From an uncultured Clostridia bacterium (lineage in GTDB: Bacteria; Bacillota; Clostridia; Oscillospirales; Acutalibacteraceae): a stretch of 35,845 nt of DNA. The notes under the pieces were generated by a model. It did not search any database. It was not told the origin of the DNA and saw only the letters and a program-made list of their open reading frames with translations. The translations under genes were made by a program, and so were the position numbers. Within the stretch, counting starts at the first letter, position 1, and each line of letters begins with the position of its first letter. The stretch covers positions 1 to 35,845 of the forward strand of contig CAMVRG010000003.1 of assembly GCA_947169815.1 (NCBI GenBank). Reading direction: 5' to 3'. This document shows, piece after piece, positions 1 to 8,559 of this stretch.

Positions 1-333
1 AATACGGGTATGGCTTTTTCCATGTTCAGCGGCGCAAGGTGGTTTTTTATTGCGCTTACGTTTATCGTATGCGGCGTTGCGCTCTGGTATTTATTCTCAA
101 ACCGTTGTAATAATCTGTGGGAATACTGGAGCATAGGCGTTATCATATCGGGTGGTCTGGGAAATCTTATTGACCGCGTGCTTTACGCGTACGTTATAGA
201 TTTTATTGAGCCTACCTTCGTTAATTTCGCAATATTCAATATTGCCGACAGCGCGGTAACTCTCGGCGCAATATCGCTTGCGGCGTGTCTTCTTACCGAT
301 GCGTTTAAAAAGGACGGTAAAAAGGATGGCTGA
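1..333 (+). CDS. lspA: Lipoprotein signal peptidase (signal peptidase II), 5'-truncated by window edge
   Basis: Frame open from base 1 (NTGMAFSMFSG...); conserved GGLGNLIDRV and FNIADSAV motifs with catalytic Asp residues; hydrophobic helices; followed by rluD-type gene, a common neighbour order. Confidence 0.93.
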   Translation, partial: NTGMAFSMFSGARWFFIALTFIVCGVALWYLFSNRCNNLWEYWSIGVIISGGLGNLIDRVLYAYVIDFIEPTFVNFAIFNIADSAVTLGAISLAACLLTDAFKKDGKKDG

Positions 334-1255
334 GAAATATACGTTTAAGGTCAGTAGAGATAGCGCGGGCGAAAGGCTCGACAGGTATATTGCCGAATGC
401 CTTGATACCGTTACGCGCTCTGCGGTACAGAAGATAATAGACGGAGGCGGCGCGCTCTTAAACGGGGAGGCGCTGGACAAAAAATATAAAATCAAGGCGG
501 GAGACGAAATTGAATTTACCGTTCCCGACGCAAAGCCTCTTGACGTTGAGGGCGAGAATATCCCGCTTGATATAGTATATGAGGATAAGGACTTACTTGT
601 AGTTAATAAGCCCAAGGGAATGGTTGTACACCCCGCGAGCGGTAATTACAGCGGTACTCTTGTTAACGCGCTGCTTTACCATTGCGGCGACAGCCTTTCG
701 GGAATTAACGGTGTTTTAAGACCGGGTATAGTTCACAGAATTGACAAGAACACCTCAGGGCTGCTTATAGTCGCTAAAAACGATTTGGCGCATACGGGAC
801 TCGCCGCCCAGATAAAGAACCACTCCTTTGAAAGAGCCTATGAGGCGGTAGTTTATGGTAATATCAAAGAGGATAAGGGTACGGTAAACCAGCCTGTCGG
901 ACGAAGCCCGAAGGACAGAAAAAAGATGGCTGTTACCTTTAAAAACTCAAAAAACGCTACGACTCATTATGAGGTAATAAAGAGGTACGGCGATTTTACC
1001 CATATCCGCTGCAGGCTTGAAACGGGAAGAACTCACCAGATAAGAGTTCATATGGCGTATATAGGCCACCCCGTTGCGGGCGACGACGTATACGGACCGA
1101 AAAAGGTAATTAAAGGACTCAGCGGACAGTGTCTCCACGCAAAAATGATAGGCTTTGTCCACCCGATTACGGGGCAGTATCTTGAATTTGAGAGCGAGCT
1201 GCCCGAATATTTTAAGGATTTTATTAAGAAAATATCTTATGGAAAAGACGTTTGA
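326..1255 (+). CDS. RluA/RluD-family 23S rRNA pseudouridine synthase (S4 domain + catalytic domain)
   Basis: ATG at 326 (MAEKYTFKVS) overlaps lspA end; S4-like N-terminus; GIVHRIDKNTSGLLIVAK catalytic motif; ETGRTHQIRVHMAYIGHPVAGDDVYG. Confidence 0.95.
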   Translation: MAEKYTFKVSRDSAGERLDRYIAECLDTVTRSAVQKIIDGGGALLNGEALDKKYKIKAGDEIEFTVPDAKPLDVEGENIPLDIVYEDKDLLVVNKPKGMVVHPASGNYSGTLVNALLYHCGDSLSGINGVLRPGIVHRIDKNTSGLLIVAKNDLAHTGLAAQIKNHSFERAYEAVVYGNIKEDKGTVNQPVGRSPKDRKKMAVTFKNSKNATTHYEVIKRYGDFTHIRCRLETGRTHQIRVHMAYIGHPVAGDDVYGPKKVIKGLSGQCLHAKMIGFVHPITGQYLEFESELPEYFKDFIKKISYGKDV

Positions 1256-2105
1256 AAACTGGCTTGTAGTATCCGATATTGACGGAACGCTGAACAATAA
1301 AATGAGACGGCTTCCGAAACGGAATTATGACGCTATTAAGGAATTTACCGAGCGCGGCGGAAACTTTACTCTCGCCTCGGGAAGACTTCAGTCGAGCCTT
1401 GAAAGAAACTATAACAGAATAACGCCAAATCAGCCCGCAGTAGTTCTCAACGGCGCGGGGCTTTACGATTATAATAAACGCGAAATGCTCTGGCGCTCAA
1501 CTATTGGTATAAAGGGAAGGGACTTTGTACGCTATATCGCGAAGGAATATGACGAGATATTCAAGAGCGTTGATATAGGAGTTTATTTTGACGACTATGT
1601 ATATATCGTTAAAAGCGGACTCCTTGCAAGGTCAACAATGTATTTTGACAAGGCGCCCCACGAATACGTAAAGTCGCTCGACGATGTGCCCGAGGACGGC
1701 TGGATGAAGGTTATTTTCTGGTCAAACCCCTTTGTTATCAATAAGCTTCAGACGCTTATAAGAGAGGAAAACAAGGAAAAGGACGCCGAGGCTAATTTTA
1801 TGAGCTCGTCTGCGCTTTCGCTTGAAATGCTTCAGAAGGATACCCATAAGGGAGTCGGAATAATGAAGCTCGCGGATATGCTTAAAATTGATAAAAGCCA
1901 CGTCGCGGCTATCGGTGATTATTATAACGACTGGGATATGCTTAAAACGGTAGGGCTTCCCGCCTGCGCAGGTCAGGCTCCCTCGGCTATACACAGAATA
2001 TGTAAGTATGAGGCGTGCCACTGTAATAATGGCTGCGTAGCGGATTTGCTCGGATATATTATGAGCGGAAAAGCCGAAGAGGATATTTTAAGCGGAAAAA
2101 TATAA
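1239..2105 (+). CDS. Cof-type HAD-superfamily hydrolase
   Basis: Start ATG 1239 (MEKTFENWLVVSDIDGTLNNK); DxDGT motif I, later GDYYNDWDML motif IV; overlaps preceding gene. Confidence 0.9.
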   Translation: MEKTFENWLVVSDIDGTLNNKMRRLPKRNYDAIKEFTERGGNFTLASGRLQSSLERNYNRITPNQPAVVLNGAGLYDYNKREMLWRSTIGIKGRDFVRYIAKEYDEIFKSVDIGVYFDDYVYIVKSGLLARSTMYFDKAPHEYVKSLDDVPEDGWMKVIFWSNPFVINKLQTLIREENKEKDAEANFMSSSALSLEMLQKDTHKGVGIMKLADMLKIDKSHVAAIGDYYNDWDMLKTVGLPACAGQAPSAIHRICKYEACHCNNGCVADLLGYIMSGKAEEDILSGKI

Positions 2106-2140
2106 AGGTCTTAATGCAACGCATTAAGACCTTTTCTTTT
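2105..2140. terminator. Intrinsic (possibly bidirectional) terminator between convergent genes
   Basis: Perfect 13-bp stem AAGGTCTTAATGC-AAC-GCATTAAGACCTT followed by TTCTTTT. Confidence 0.88.
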
Positions 2141-2142
2141 AC

Positions 2143-3990
2143 TTATCTTGTATAAATATGTGTGTAATCGCTGTAAGGCGAATAGTAGGTTACGCCGTTT
2201 CTTACTTTATATGCTCTTACCTTAACATAGTAGCTTCCGCCCGAGCGGTAAGCGTTAACGGTATTTTTCAGACTGTCGGCGCCCGTGAATTTCTTCGTTT
2301 TATAGTTCTGTTTAAAGCTGCTCGTCGTGCTCCACTTAACCTGATATCCCGTTACGTTCGCAACCTTGCCGTGCTTTACTGTTATCGCCTTGACTGAATT
2401 TGAAGCGGCGCTTTTTAGTTTAGGAGCGGCGGGGCAGGTGTAATCCGAATACGCTGTGCTTAACGAGCCGTTCATTGTAACGCCCTTTTCGTTTACCTTA
2501 ACCGCCTTTACCCTGAACTTATATTTGATATCTGCTTTAAGCTCGGTAATCTTTGCGGTATTTGAGCTTACTTCTTTATAGCTTTCATACTCATTTGAGG
2601 TATTGTTATATTTGTAAACGATATATTTATCTGCGTCCTCCTGCTTTGTCCACTTAAGCTTAATGTACGTATTGCTTCTCTTGGAGGTGCTTAATCCCTT
2701 AACCTTAGCGGGCTTAGTGCAGGTTGTAACTATATCTGAGATTACGCCGAAATAGTTTATCTTATTAACTGTCTTATAAGCCTGAACGATAAGGGGATAA
2801 TCCTTAGCGGGGGAAAGCCCGCTGAGTTCGGCAACCGTCTCTTTAGTAGTAACAAGATGAACCCACTTTCCGTTTTCAAGGCATGAAACGCGGTAGCCGT
2901 CAACGTCCTCCTGCGTCTCCCATTTTACCGTCAGCGAAGTCGCTTTCCTCTTTGTAAGAACGGGCGAGGCAGCCTTTGGCGGAACGATATTGAAATTAAA
3001 CGTAGCCGAGGGAACTCCCTCATAGTCGTTACAGCCCGTAACTGTAACTGACGCCTGCCCTATTTCAATGTTATTCTTAAACGTTACATAATAATCTTCG
3101 CCTTTAACGAGAAGGTCGCCGTTATATTTTACGTTGACGCCTGGAGTTATTTTATTTCCCGTATAGCCGCAGTTAGGTATTACGTCCGCGGTGAAGGTTT
3201 TCTGAGCAAGCTCGCTTCCCGAATAAAGAAAGTTTGAGTCAACGTAGCCGTCTATGCCGTTTATCTTTCCTTTTGAGGAGAACTGCCAGATATAAAAGGC
3301 TCCGTTATATGTTGTTTTAGTTGTATAATTTGCCATCCATATGGGATAGCTTTTTGCAAGCTCCTTACCGTCGATAACCTCGCTTAAAAAGCTCTTGTTA
3401 GCGTAAATCATCGGATTATAGCCGTAGTATTTAATCTTTTCGCAGAAAGCCTTTGCAATCTTCGTACATTTCGTTTTATTAAGCGTTCCGTTTTTCCACG
3501 CCTTATCGAAGCGGCCGCTTGAAACCTCGGCGAATTCATAGTCGAACGCTACGGGAAGGTTTATGTATTTCTTATAACTTTTGATAATATCTACCGTCTT
3601 TTTAGCTTCCTGTTTCGCTTCGGTTGTTGTTATCGCCTGAGAGTAGAAATATATTCCTATATCAAAGCCCTGCTTTGCGGCGGCGGTTATGTATTCGTCG
3701 AATTTAACGTCTTTATTCATCGTACCCTCAGAGGCGTAACCGCGGTATCCTGCGCGGAGAATTACATATTTAACTCCCGCTTTTTTCATTTTTGCGAAAT
3801 CAACCGTTCCGTTATGCTTTGAAAGGTCAACGCCCTGATAGATTTTGCACTTGTCGAACTGGTCCTGATGAGTATAGGTTGAGGACGTGAAAATACTGCC
3901 CGTTTTAGACGCTGCGTGAGCGTAAACAGGGAAGGAGAAAAGTATTGAAATTGTAAGAATTACAGATAATAATTTATACAGTATTTTCAT
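2143..3990 (-). CDS. Secreted GH25 lysozyme with C-terminal fibronectin type III-like domains
   Basis: Signal peptide MKILYKLLSVILTISILFSFPVYAHA; GH25 motifs GVDLSKHNGTVDF, VILRAGYRG, VAFDYEFAE; several SLTVKWETQEDVDGYRV-type Fn3 repeats. Confidence 0.92.
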   Translation of the reverse strand: MKILYKLLSVILTISILFSFPVYAHAASKTGSIFTSSTYTHQDQFDKCKIYQGVDLSKHNGTVDFAKMKKAGVKYVILRAGYRGYASEGTMNKDVKFDEYITAAAKQGFDIGIYFYSQAITTTEAKQEAKKTVDIIKSYKKYINLPVAFDYEFAEVSSGRFDKAWKNGTLNKTKCTKIAKAFCEKIKYYGYNPMIYANKSFLSEVIDGKELAKSYPIWMANYTTKTTYNGAFYIWQFSSKGKINGIDGYVDSNFLYSGSELAQKTFTADVIPNCGYTGNKITPGVNVKYNGDLLVKGEDYYVTFKNNIEIGQASVTVTGCNDYEGVPSATFNFNIVPPKAASPVLTKRKATSLTVKWETQEDVDGYRVSCLENGKWVHLVTTKETVAELSGLSPAKDYPLIVQAYKTVNKINYFGVISDIVTTCTKPAKVKGLSTSKRSNTYIKLKWTKQEDADKYIVYKYNNTSNEYESYKEVSSNTAKITELKADIKYKFRVKAVKVNEKGVTMNGSLSTAYSDYTCPAAPKLKSAASNSVKAITVKHGKVANVTGYQVKWSTTSSFKQNYKTKKFTGADSLKNTVNAYRSGGSYYVKVRAYKVRNGVTYYSPYSDYTHIYTR

Positions 3991-3998
3991 GTTTCCCC

Positions 3999-4841
3999 CT
4001 ATAATCTTTTTTTAGTGTAAAAATAATCCGTATCGACGTACTTTGAGCTTACGCCGTCGCATTTACCCTTTTCGCTGTACTGCCATATATCGTAGTAGCC
4101 GTCGTAGGTTACCTTTTTATTGTAATCGGCAACCCAGATAAATACGTCGTCGGGTATATTCTTCATATTCATATGCCATCGGTATATGTAGCTTGAAGCG
4201 TATACTCCCGGGGTATAGCCGGCTTTTCTTACTTTATCGCAGAATGCATTTACTATCTCGGTATTCTGCTTTCTTCCGAGCTTGGCTTTATACAGCCTTC
4301 CCGTTGATTTCCCGTTTCTTGAAGCGTATTCAAAGTCAATTACAACGGGCAGGGTGATATTATAGCCCTTAATTTTATTTAAAACAAATTCAGCCTCTTT
4401 TTCAGCCTCTTTTTTATTGATTGCCTGAGAATAAAAATAAACGCCGACGGGGATATTATGCTTGATAGCGCCCTTGATATTAGCCTCAGCCCTTTTATCA
4501 AAGCTGATTTCGCCCTCTGAATAGCCGCGAACGCCGACTCTTACGAATACAAAATCCGCCTTCTTTGAGACCTTCTTCCAGTTAATCTTTCCGTTGTGGG
4601 AGGAAACGTCGATTCCCCACGCAACTTCCTTTGAAAGCTCGGTAACTCTGTTTTGTCTTTTAGCCGAGCCGCCTGAAAAAATTGCTGCGGCGACTATAAG
4701 AGCGATTACCGAAAGAGATATTATTATAAGAATAATACTCTTTTTATTTGCCTTACCCTTAACGGACTTTTTCTTAGCGGGCGAGGTCTTTCTTTTATAT
4801 GAAGAAGTCTTTTTCTTACCGTTTTTCGTTTTATCAGCCAT
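3999..4841 (-). CDS. Membrane-anchored GH25 lysozyme
   Basis: Lys-rich cytoplasmic N-terminus then TM (IILIIISLSVIALIVAAAIF); GIDVSSHNGKINW, VVIDFEYASRNG. Confidence 0.92.
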   Translation of the reverse strand: MADKTKNGKKKTSSYKRKTSPAKKKSVKGKANKKSIILIIISLSVIALIVAAAIFSGGSAKRQNRVTELSKEVAWGIDVSSHNGKINWKKVSKKADFVFVRVGVRGYSEGEISFDKRAEANIKGAIKHNIPVGVYFYSQAINKKEAEKEAEFVLNKIKGYNITLPVVIDFEYASRNGKSTGRLYKAKLGRKQNTEIVNAFCDKVRKAGYTPGVYASSYIYRWHMNMKNIPDDVFIWVADYNKKVTYDGYYDIWQYSEKGKCDGVSSKYVDTDYFYTKKRL

Positions 4842-4990
4842 ATAAAACTCCTAATTATCCCCTTTATAATAATATATTAAAAATAAAATTTCAATAGTAA
4901 AACGCGAAAAAGTTACAAAATGGAAAAAAATTGTTACAAAAAGCAACAAAATCTGCCACCTCGTTTCTTTATTAATTGTGTTTTACGTTA

Positions 4991-5019
4991 TTGCTATTGT
5001 CAATTTATTGTGATAGAAT
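4991..5019 (+). promoter_or_regulatory. Predicted sigma-A promoter for the 5047 gene
   Basis: TTGCTA-N17-TAGAAT upstream of ATG 5047. Confidence 0.55.
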
Positions 5020-5046
5020 AATAAAAAATAATTCTGAGGTGTTATT

Positions 5047-5601
5047 ATGGAGAATAAAAAATCAACTGTAATTATCCTTGTTATAGCCGCGCTGATTATA
5101 GGCGTGGGCACTGCGGTTGCTTTTATGTATAAGGGCGGCGAGGAGCAGGTTACGACAACCGAGTCCACAGTATCTCAGAGCGAGGCGGTTGAAAGCACCA
5201 CAGCCGAGTCTGAAACTCAAAGCACTACCGAAAGCACAACTGCCGAAACAACCACGGCTCCTGACTATTCCTTCCTTGAAAGCGGAATATGGTATTACTA
5301 TGCAGACTCCTCGCGTGAGGCGTATGCTTTTCAGTTTACAGACGAGGACGACGTGAATATTTCATATTTTGACGAATCAAACCTTGACGGCGAGGACGCA
5401 AAATTCTTTACGGGCGGCGCCGATTATAAGGTTGAAAACTCAGCTCTCATTATTGACGACGTTCCCGCTTCAATTTCAGTTAAGAAATTCGTATTTAAAA
5501 TCGACGGACAGGACATCATCGACGAAAACGGCAATAAGCTTGAAAAGGTAAATAAGAAAAAGCCGAGCGTAGAGCCTCCGTTTAATCATTTTAATTCCTG
5601 A
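5047..5601 (+). CDS. Membrane-anchored protein with Thr/Ser/Glu-rich linker, unknown function
   Basis: N-terminal TM (VIILVIAALIIGVGTAVAFMY), TTTESTVSQSEAVESTTAESETQSTTESTTAETTT linker, small globular C-terminal domain. Confidence 0.75.
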   Translation: MENKKSTVIILVIAALIIGVGTAVAFMYKGGEEQVTTTESTVSQSEAVESTTAESETQSTTESTTAETTTAPDYSFLESGIWYYYADSSREAYAFQFTDEDDVNISYFDESNLDGEDAKFFTGGADYKVENSALIIDDVPASISVKKFVFKIDGQDIIDENGNKLEKVNKKKPSVEPPFNHFNS

Positions 5602-5602
5602 T

Positions 5603-6253
5603 ATGGCGAGAGAGCTTAAAAGATATCAGCTTATTGAAAGAACGATTATAAAGACCTACCGTAAGGAGCTGTGGAACCCGTTTATCCGCGGAGTTAAAAA
5701 CTTCGGACTTATAAACGACGGCGATATAATCCTTTTAAGGCTTGAAAATACAGCCGAGTCGATGCTCCTTGCCAAGCTGCTCTCTCAGCTTAAAAGAGTC
5801 AGCGAAACCGGGTTTGAGCTGATAATAACGGGGGAGAGCGAATGTATTGAAAACGCGGATATTCTTAATATTCCGCTGAGTGACGGCGGGGTCGGGTTTA
5901 ATAAAACCGCCCTTTGCAATACGCTGAGCGATATATGCGAGGACGTGCTCGGGGGAATGCTGTGGAAATCCGAAATAAAGGGAGTGCTCCCGATAGAAAA
6001 GGGCAATGTTGAGATAATACGCCCTATGTTCTGTGTAAGCCGCGACGACGTTGAAAGATGGGCTAAGCTAAACGCTTTGACCTTTGATAATAATAAGCGC
6101 GAAAGCAGGGCGGCTGAGCTTCTTTCTGAGCTGAAAAAGAAAAATCCCGATACCGAAAGCAATATATTAAACAGTCTTTCGGCGCTCTGTCTTGATACGA
6201 TGGTCGGGTATACAAAAAACGAAATAAAGCATTCATTTCTTGAAGATTATTAA
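5603..6253 (+). CDS. TtcA/PP-loop-family homologue that has lost the SGGKDS motif and the expected Cys motifs (candidate pseudoenzyme)
   Basis: YQLIERTIIKTYRKELWNPFIRGVKNFGLINDGDIILL...MLLAKLLSQLKR and C-terminal IIRPMFCVSRDDVERW...NILNSLSALCLDTMVGYTKNEIKHSFLEDY resemble TtcA-like proteins, but the SGGKDS position reads LENTAES. Confidence 0.75.
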   Translation: MARELKRYQLIERTIIKTYRKELWNPFIRGVKNFGLINDGDIILLRLENTAESMLLAKLLSQLKRVSETGFELIITGESECIENADILNIPLSDGGVGFNKTALCNTLSDICEDVLGGMLWKSEIKGVLPIEKGNVEIIRPMFCVSRDDVERWAKLNALTFDNNKRESRAAELLSELKKKNPDTESNILNSLSALCLDTMVGYTKNEIKHSFLEDY

Positions 6254-6280
6254 ACGCAGGGGAAACCTTGCGTTTTTTAT
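6252..6280 (+). terminator. Short intrinsic terminator
   Basis: AAACGCAGG-GGAAA-CCTTGCGTTT followed by TTTAT. Confidence 0.7.
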
Positions 6281-6281
6281 A

Positions 6282-6310
6282 TTGACAACGAATATAATAT
6301 GGTGTATAAT
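6282..6310 (+). promoter_or_regulatory. Consensus sigma-A promoter TTGACA-N17-TATAAT
   Basis: TTGACA 6282-6287, 17-bp spacer, TATAAT 6305-6310. Confidence 0.88.
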
Positions 6311-6322
6311 ATGGTTGAACAG

Positions 6323-6338
6323 ATGAACAATCGTTCAT
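6323..6338. promoter_or_regulatory. Candidate operator palindrome ATGAAC-AATC-GTTCAT
   Basis: Perfect 6-bp arms just downstream of the predicted transcription start; resembles TGAA-type ArsR/SmtB-family operators. Confidence 0.5.
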
Positions 6339-6371
6339 ATGTATAAATATGAATCTGTTGGAGGTGCCTTT

Positions 6372-6590
6372 ATGAAAAAGACATATAAAATAGATGTTGA
6401 CTGCGCTAACTGCGCTAATAAAATGGAGCTTGCCGCCGCAAAGGTTGACGGCGTAGTAAGCGCCGCGGTTAACTTTATGCTCCTTAAAATGAAGATTGAA
6501 TTTGAAGAGGGAGCCGACGAAAAGAAGGTAATGAAAGAGGTAAGAAAGGTCTGCCGCAAGGTTGACAGCGACGCAGAGGTATATATCTAA
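6372..6590 (+). CDS. Stand-alone heavy-metal-associated (HMA) domain protein
   Basis: RBS GGAGG, ATG 6372 MKKTYKIDVDCANCANKMELAAAKVDGV; HMA CxxC. Confidence 0.88.
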   Translation: MKKTYKIDVDCANCANKMELAAAKVDGVVSAAVNFMLLKMKIEFEEGADEKKVMKEVRKVCRKVDSDAEVYI

Positions 6591-8473
6591 TGAATAGAAA
6601 GCAGAAGATTAATCTTATAAGGATTATCGTTTCTGCGCTGCTTCTAATTGTTTTTTCTGTAACCTTAAAGGGCGTTAACCCTTATATAAGATTTATATTA
6701 TTTTTAATACCTTATCTTATAGCGGGCTATGATATTCTACTCAAAGCGTTTAAGGGAATAATTAACCGCCAGGTATTTGACGAGAACTTTCTTATGGCGA
6801 TAGCTACCGCAGGCGCTATAATAATAGCCCTGTTAAAAAACGGAAGCTATACCGAGGCTATAGCCGTTATGGTTTTCTACCAGACGGGCGAGCTTTTCCA
6901 GAGCTATGCCGTAGGAAAGAGCCGACGGAATATAAGCGAGCTTATGGATATCCGTCCCGACTGCGCCTATATTGAAAAGGACGGCGAAATTCAGGAGGTT
7001 GACCCCGACGAGGTTGAAATCGGAAGCGTAATAGTTGTCAGCGCGGGGGAGAAAATCCCGATTGACGGTATCGTAATTGAAGGAACGTCAACTCTTAATA
7101 CAAGCGCCCTGACGGGCGAAAGCGCGCCGAGAGAGGTTTTTGAAGGCGACGAGGTTATAAGCGGCTGTATCAATATAAACGGGCTGCTTAAAATAAAAAC
7201 GACCAGGGAGTTCGGCGAATCTACCGTATCTAAAATACTTGACCTTGTTGAGAATTCAAGTATGAAGAAGGCGAAAACCGAACAATTTATAACGAAGTTC
7301 GCAAAATACTATACTCCCGCGGTCTGCGCTTCGGCGCTACTCCTTGCTCTTGCGCCTCCGCTTATCAGGTTATCAGCAGGCTATGAGGCGATGTGGAGCG
7401 AGTGGATATACAGAGCGCTGACCTTCCTTGTAATAAGCTGTCCGTGCGCGCTCGTTATTTCAATTCCGCTGACCTTCTTCGCGGGAATAGGCGGCGCGAG
7501 CCGAAACGGCATACTGATTAAGGGCGCGACCTTCTTTGAAACGCTCTCAAAGACGAAATACGTTGTTTTCGATAAAACGGGCACGATGACTAAGGGAGTC
7601 TTTGAAGTAAGCGAAATAAGCGCCTCAGAGGGCGTCAGCAGTGATATAATACTTGAAAAGGCGGCGTACGCCGAGGAATATTCAAACCACCCTATAAGTT
7701 TAAGTATAAAATCGGCTTATAAGGGCGAAATTGACCGAAACAGACTGAGCGACATTAACGAGCTAAGCGGCAAGGGCGTAACGGTAAAGCTTGACGGAAA
7801 AGAGCTTGCGGTAGGAAACGCGGCGCTTATGAAAACGCTCGGGATTGACTTTAAGGAAAACGGTAAGTCGGGTTCCGCCGTTTACGTTGCCGAAGAGGGA
7901 AGATATCTCGGATGTATTCTTATAGCGGATAAAATCAAGCCGACCTCTAAACAGGCGATAGCCGAGCTTAAAGCGCTCGGAGTCAAAGAAACGGTAATGC
8001 TTACGGGCGACGTTAAAGCGGTTGCCGAAAGCGTAGCCTATGAGCTCAGAATTGATAAAGTATACAGCGAGCTTCTTCCCGCCGACAAGGTAAGCCTTGT
8101 TGAAAAGATAATAAGCGGTAAGAAGGATAAAGAGGCGGTAGCCTTCGCGGGCGACGGAATAAACGACGCGCCCGTTCTCTCAAGAGCCGATATAGGTATT
8201 GCGATGGGCGCTCTTGGCTCTGACGCGGCAATTGAGGCGGCTGACGTCGTACTTATGGATGACGACCCTCTTAAGATTTCAAAGGCGATAAGAATAGCTA
8301 AGCGCTGTCTCAGAATAGTTTATGAAAACATTTATTTTGCAATCGGAGTAAAGCTTATATGCCTTATCCTCGGAGCGGCTGGAATAGCTACAATGTGGCT
8401 TGCGATATTCGCAGACGTAGGCGTTATGGTAATTGCGGTACTCAACGCAATAAGAGCGCTTGAGAAAAAGTAA
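6590..8473 (+). CDS. P1B-type heavy-metal ATPase (Zn/Cd/Pb class likely)
   Basis: SCPCALVISIPL (CPC), LTGES, DKTGTMTKG, GDGINDAPVL, C-terminal ADVGVMVIAVLNAIRAL (DxG). Confidence 0.93.
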   Translation: MNRKQKINLIRIIVSALLLIVFSVTLKGVNPYIRFILFLIPYLIAGYDILLKAFKGIINRQVFDENFLMAIATAGAIIIALLKNGSYTEAIAVMVFYQTGELFQSYAVGKSRRNISELMDIRPDCAYIEKDGEIQEVDPDEVEIGSVIVVSAGEKIPIDGIVIEGTSTLNTSALTGESAPREVFEGDEVISGCININGLLKIKTTREFGESTVSKILDLVENSSMKKAKTEQFITKFAKYYTPAVCASALLLALAPPLIRLSAGYEAMWSEWIYRALTFLVISCPCALVISIPLTFFAGIGGASRNGILIKGATFFETLSKTKYVVFDKTGTMTKGVFEVSEISASEGVSSDIILEKAAYAEEYSNHPISLSIKSAYKGEIDRNRLSDINELSGKGVTVKLDGKELAVGNAALMKTLGIDFKENGKSGSAVYVAEEGRYLGCILIADKIKPTSKQAIAELKALGVKETVMLTGDVKAVAESVAYELRIDKVYSELLPADKVSLVEKIISGKKDKEAVAFAGDGINDAPVLSRADIGIAMGALGSDAAIEAADVVLMDDDPLKISKAIRIAKRCLRIVYENIYFAIGVKLICLILGAAGIATMWLAIFADVGVMVIAVLNAIRALEKK

Positions 8474-8479
8474 ATAATT

Positions 8480-8504
8480 AAGGCAGGTTCGACCTGCCTT
8501 TTAT
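8480..8504 (+). terminator. Intrinsic terminator of the ATPase operon
   Basis: AAGGCAGGT-TCG-ACCTGCCTT then TTATTATT. Confidence 0.85.
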
Positions 8505-8510
8505 TATTGC

Positions 8511-8540
8511 ATAAAAATAAACCTTGGGTTTCCCCAAGGC
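8511..8540 (-). terminator. Intrinsic terminator of the minus-strand giant gene
   Basis: CCTTGGG-TTTC-CCCAAGG; minus strand reads ...CCTTGGGGAAACCCAAGGTTTATTTTT. Confidence 0.8.
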
Positions 8541-8559
8541 TTATTTTATTAATGTTTAA

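Noticed and set aside
97-615. Minus-strand 172-aa ORF over lspA/rluD
   Set aside because: Antisense to two well-supported genes; low-complexity Ser-rich shadow translation.
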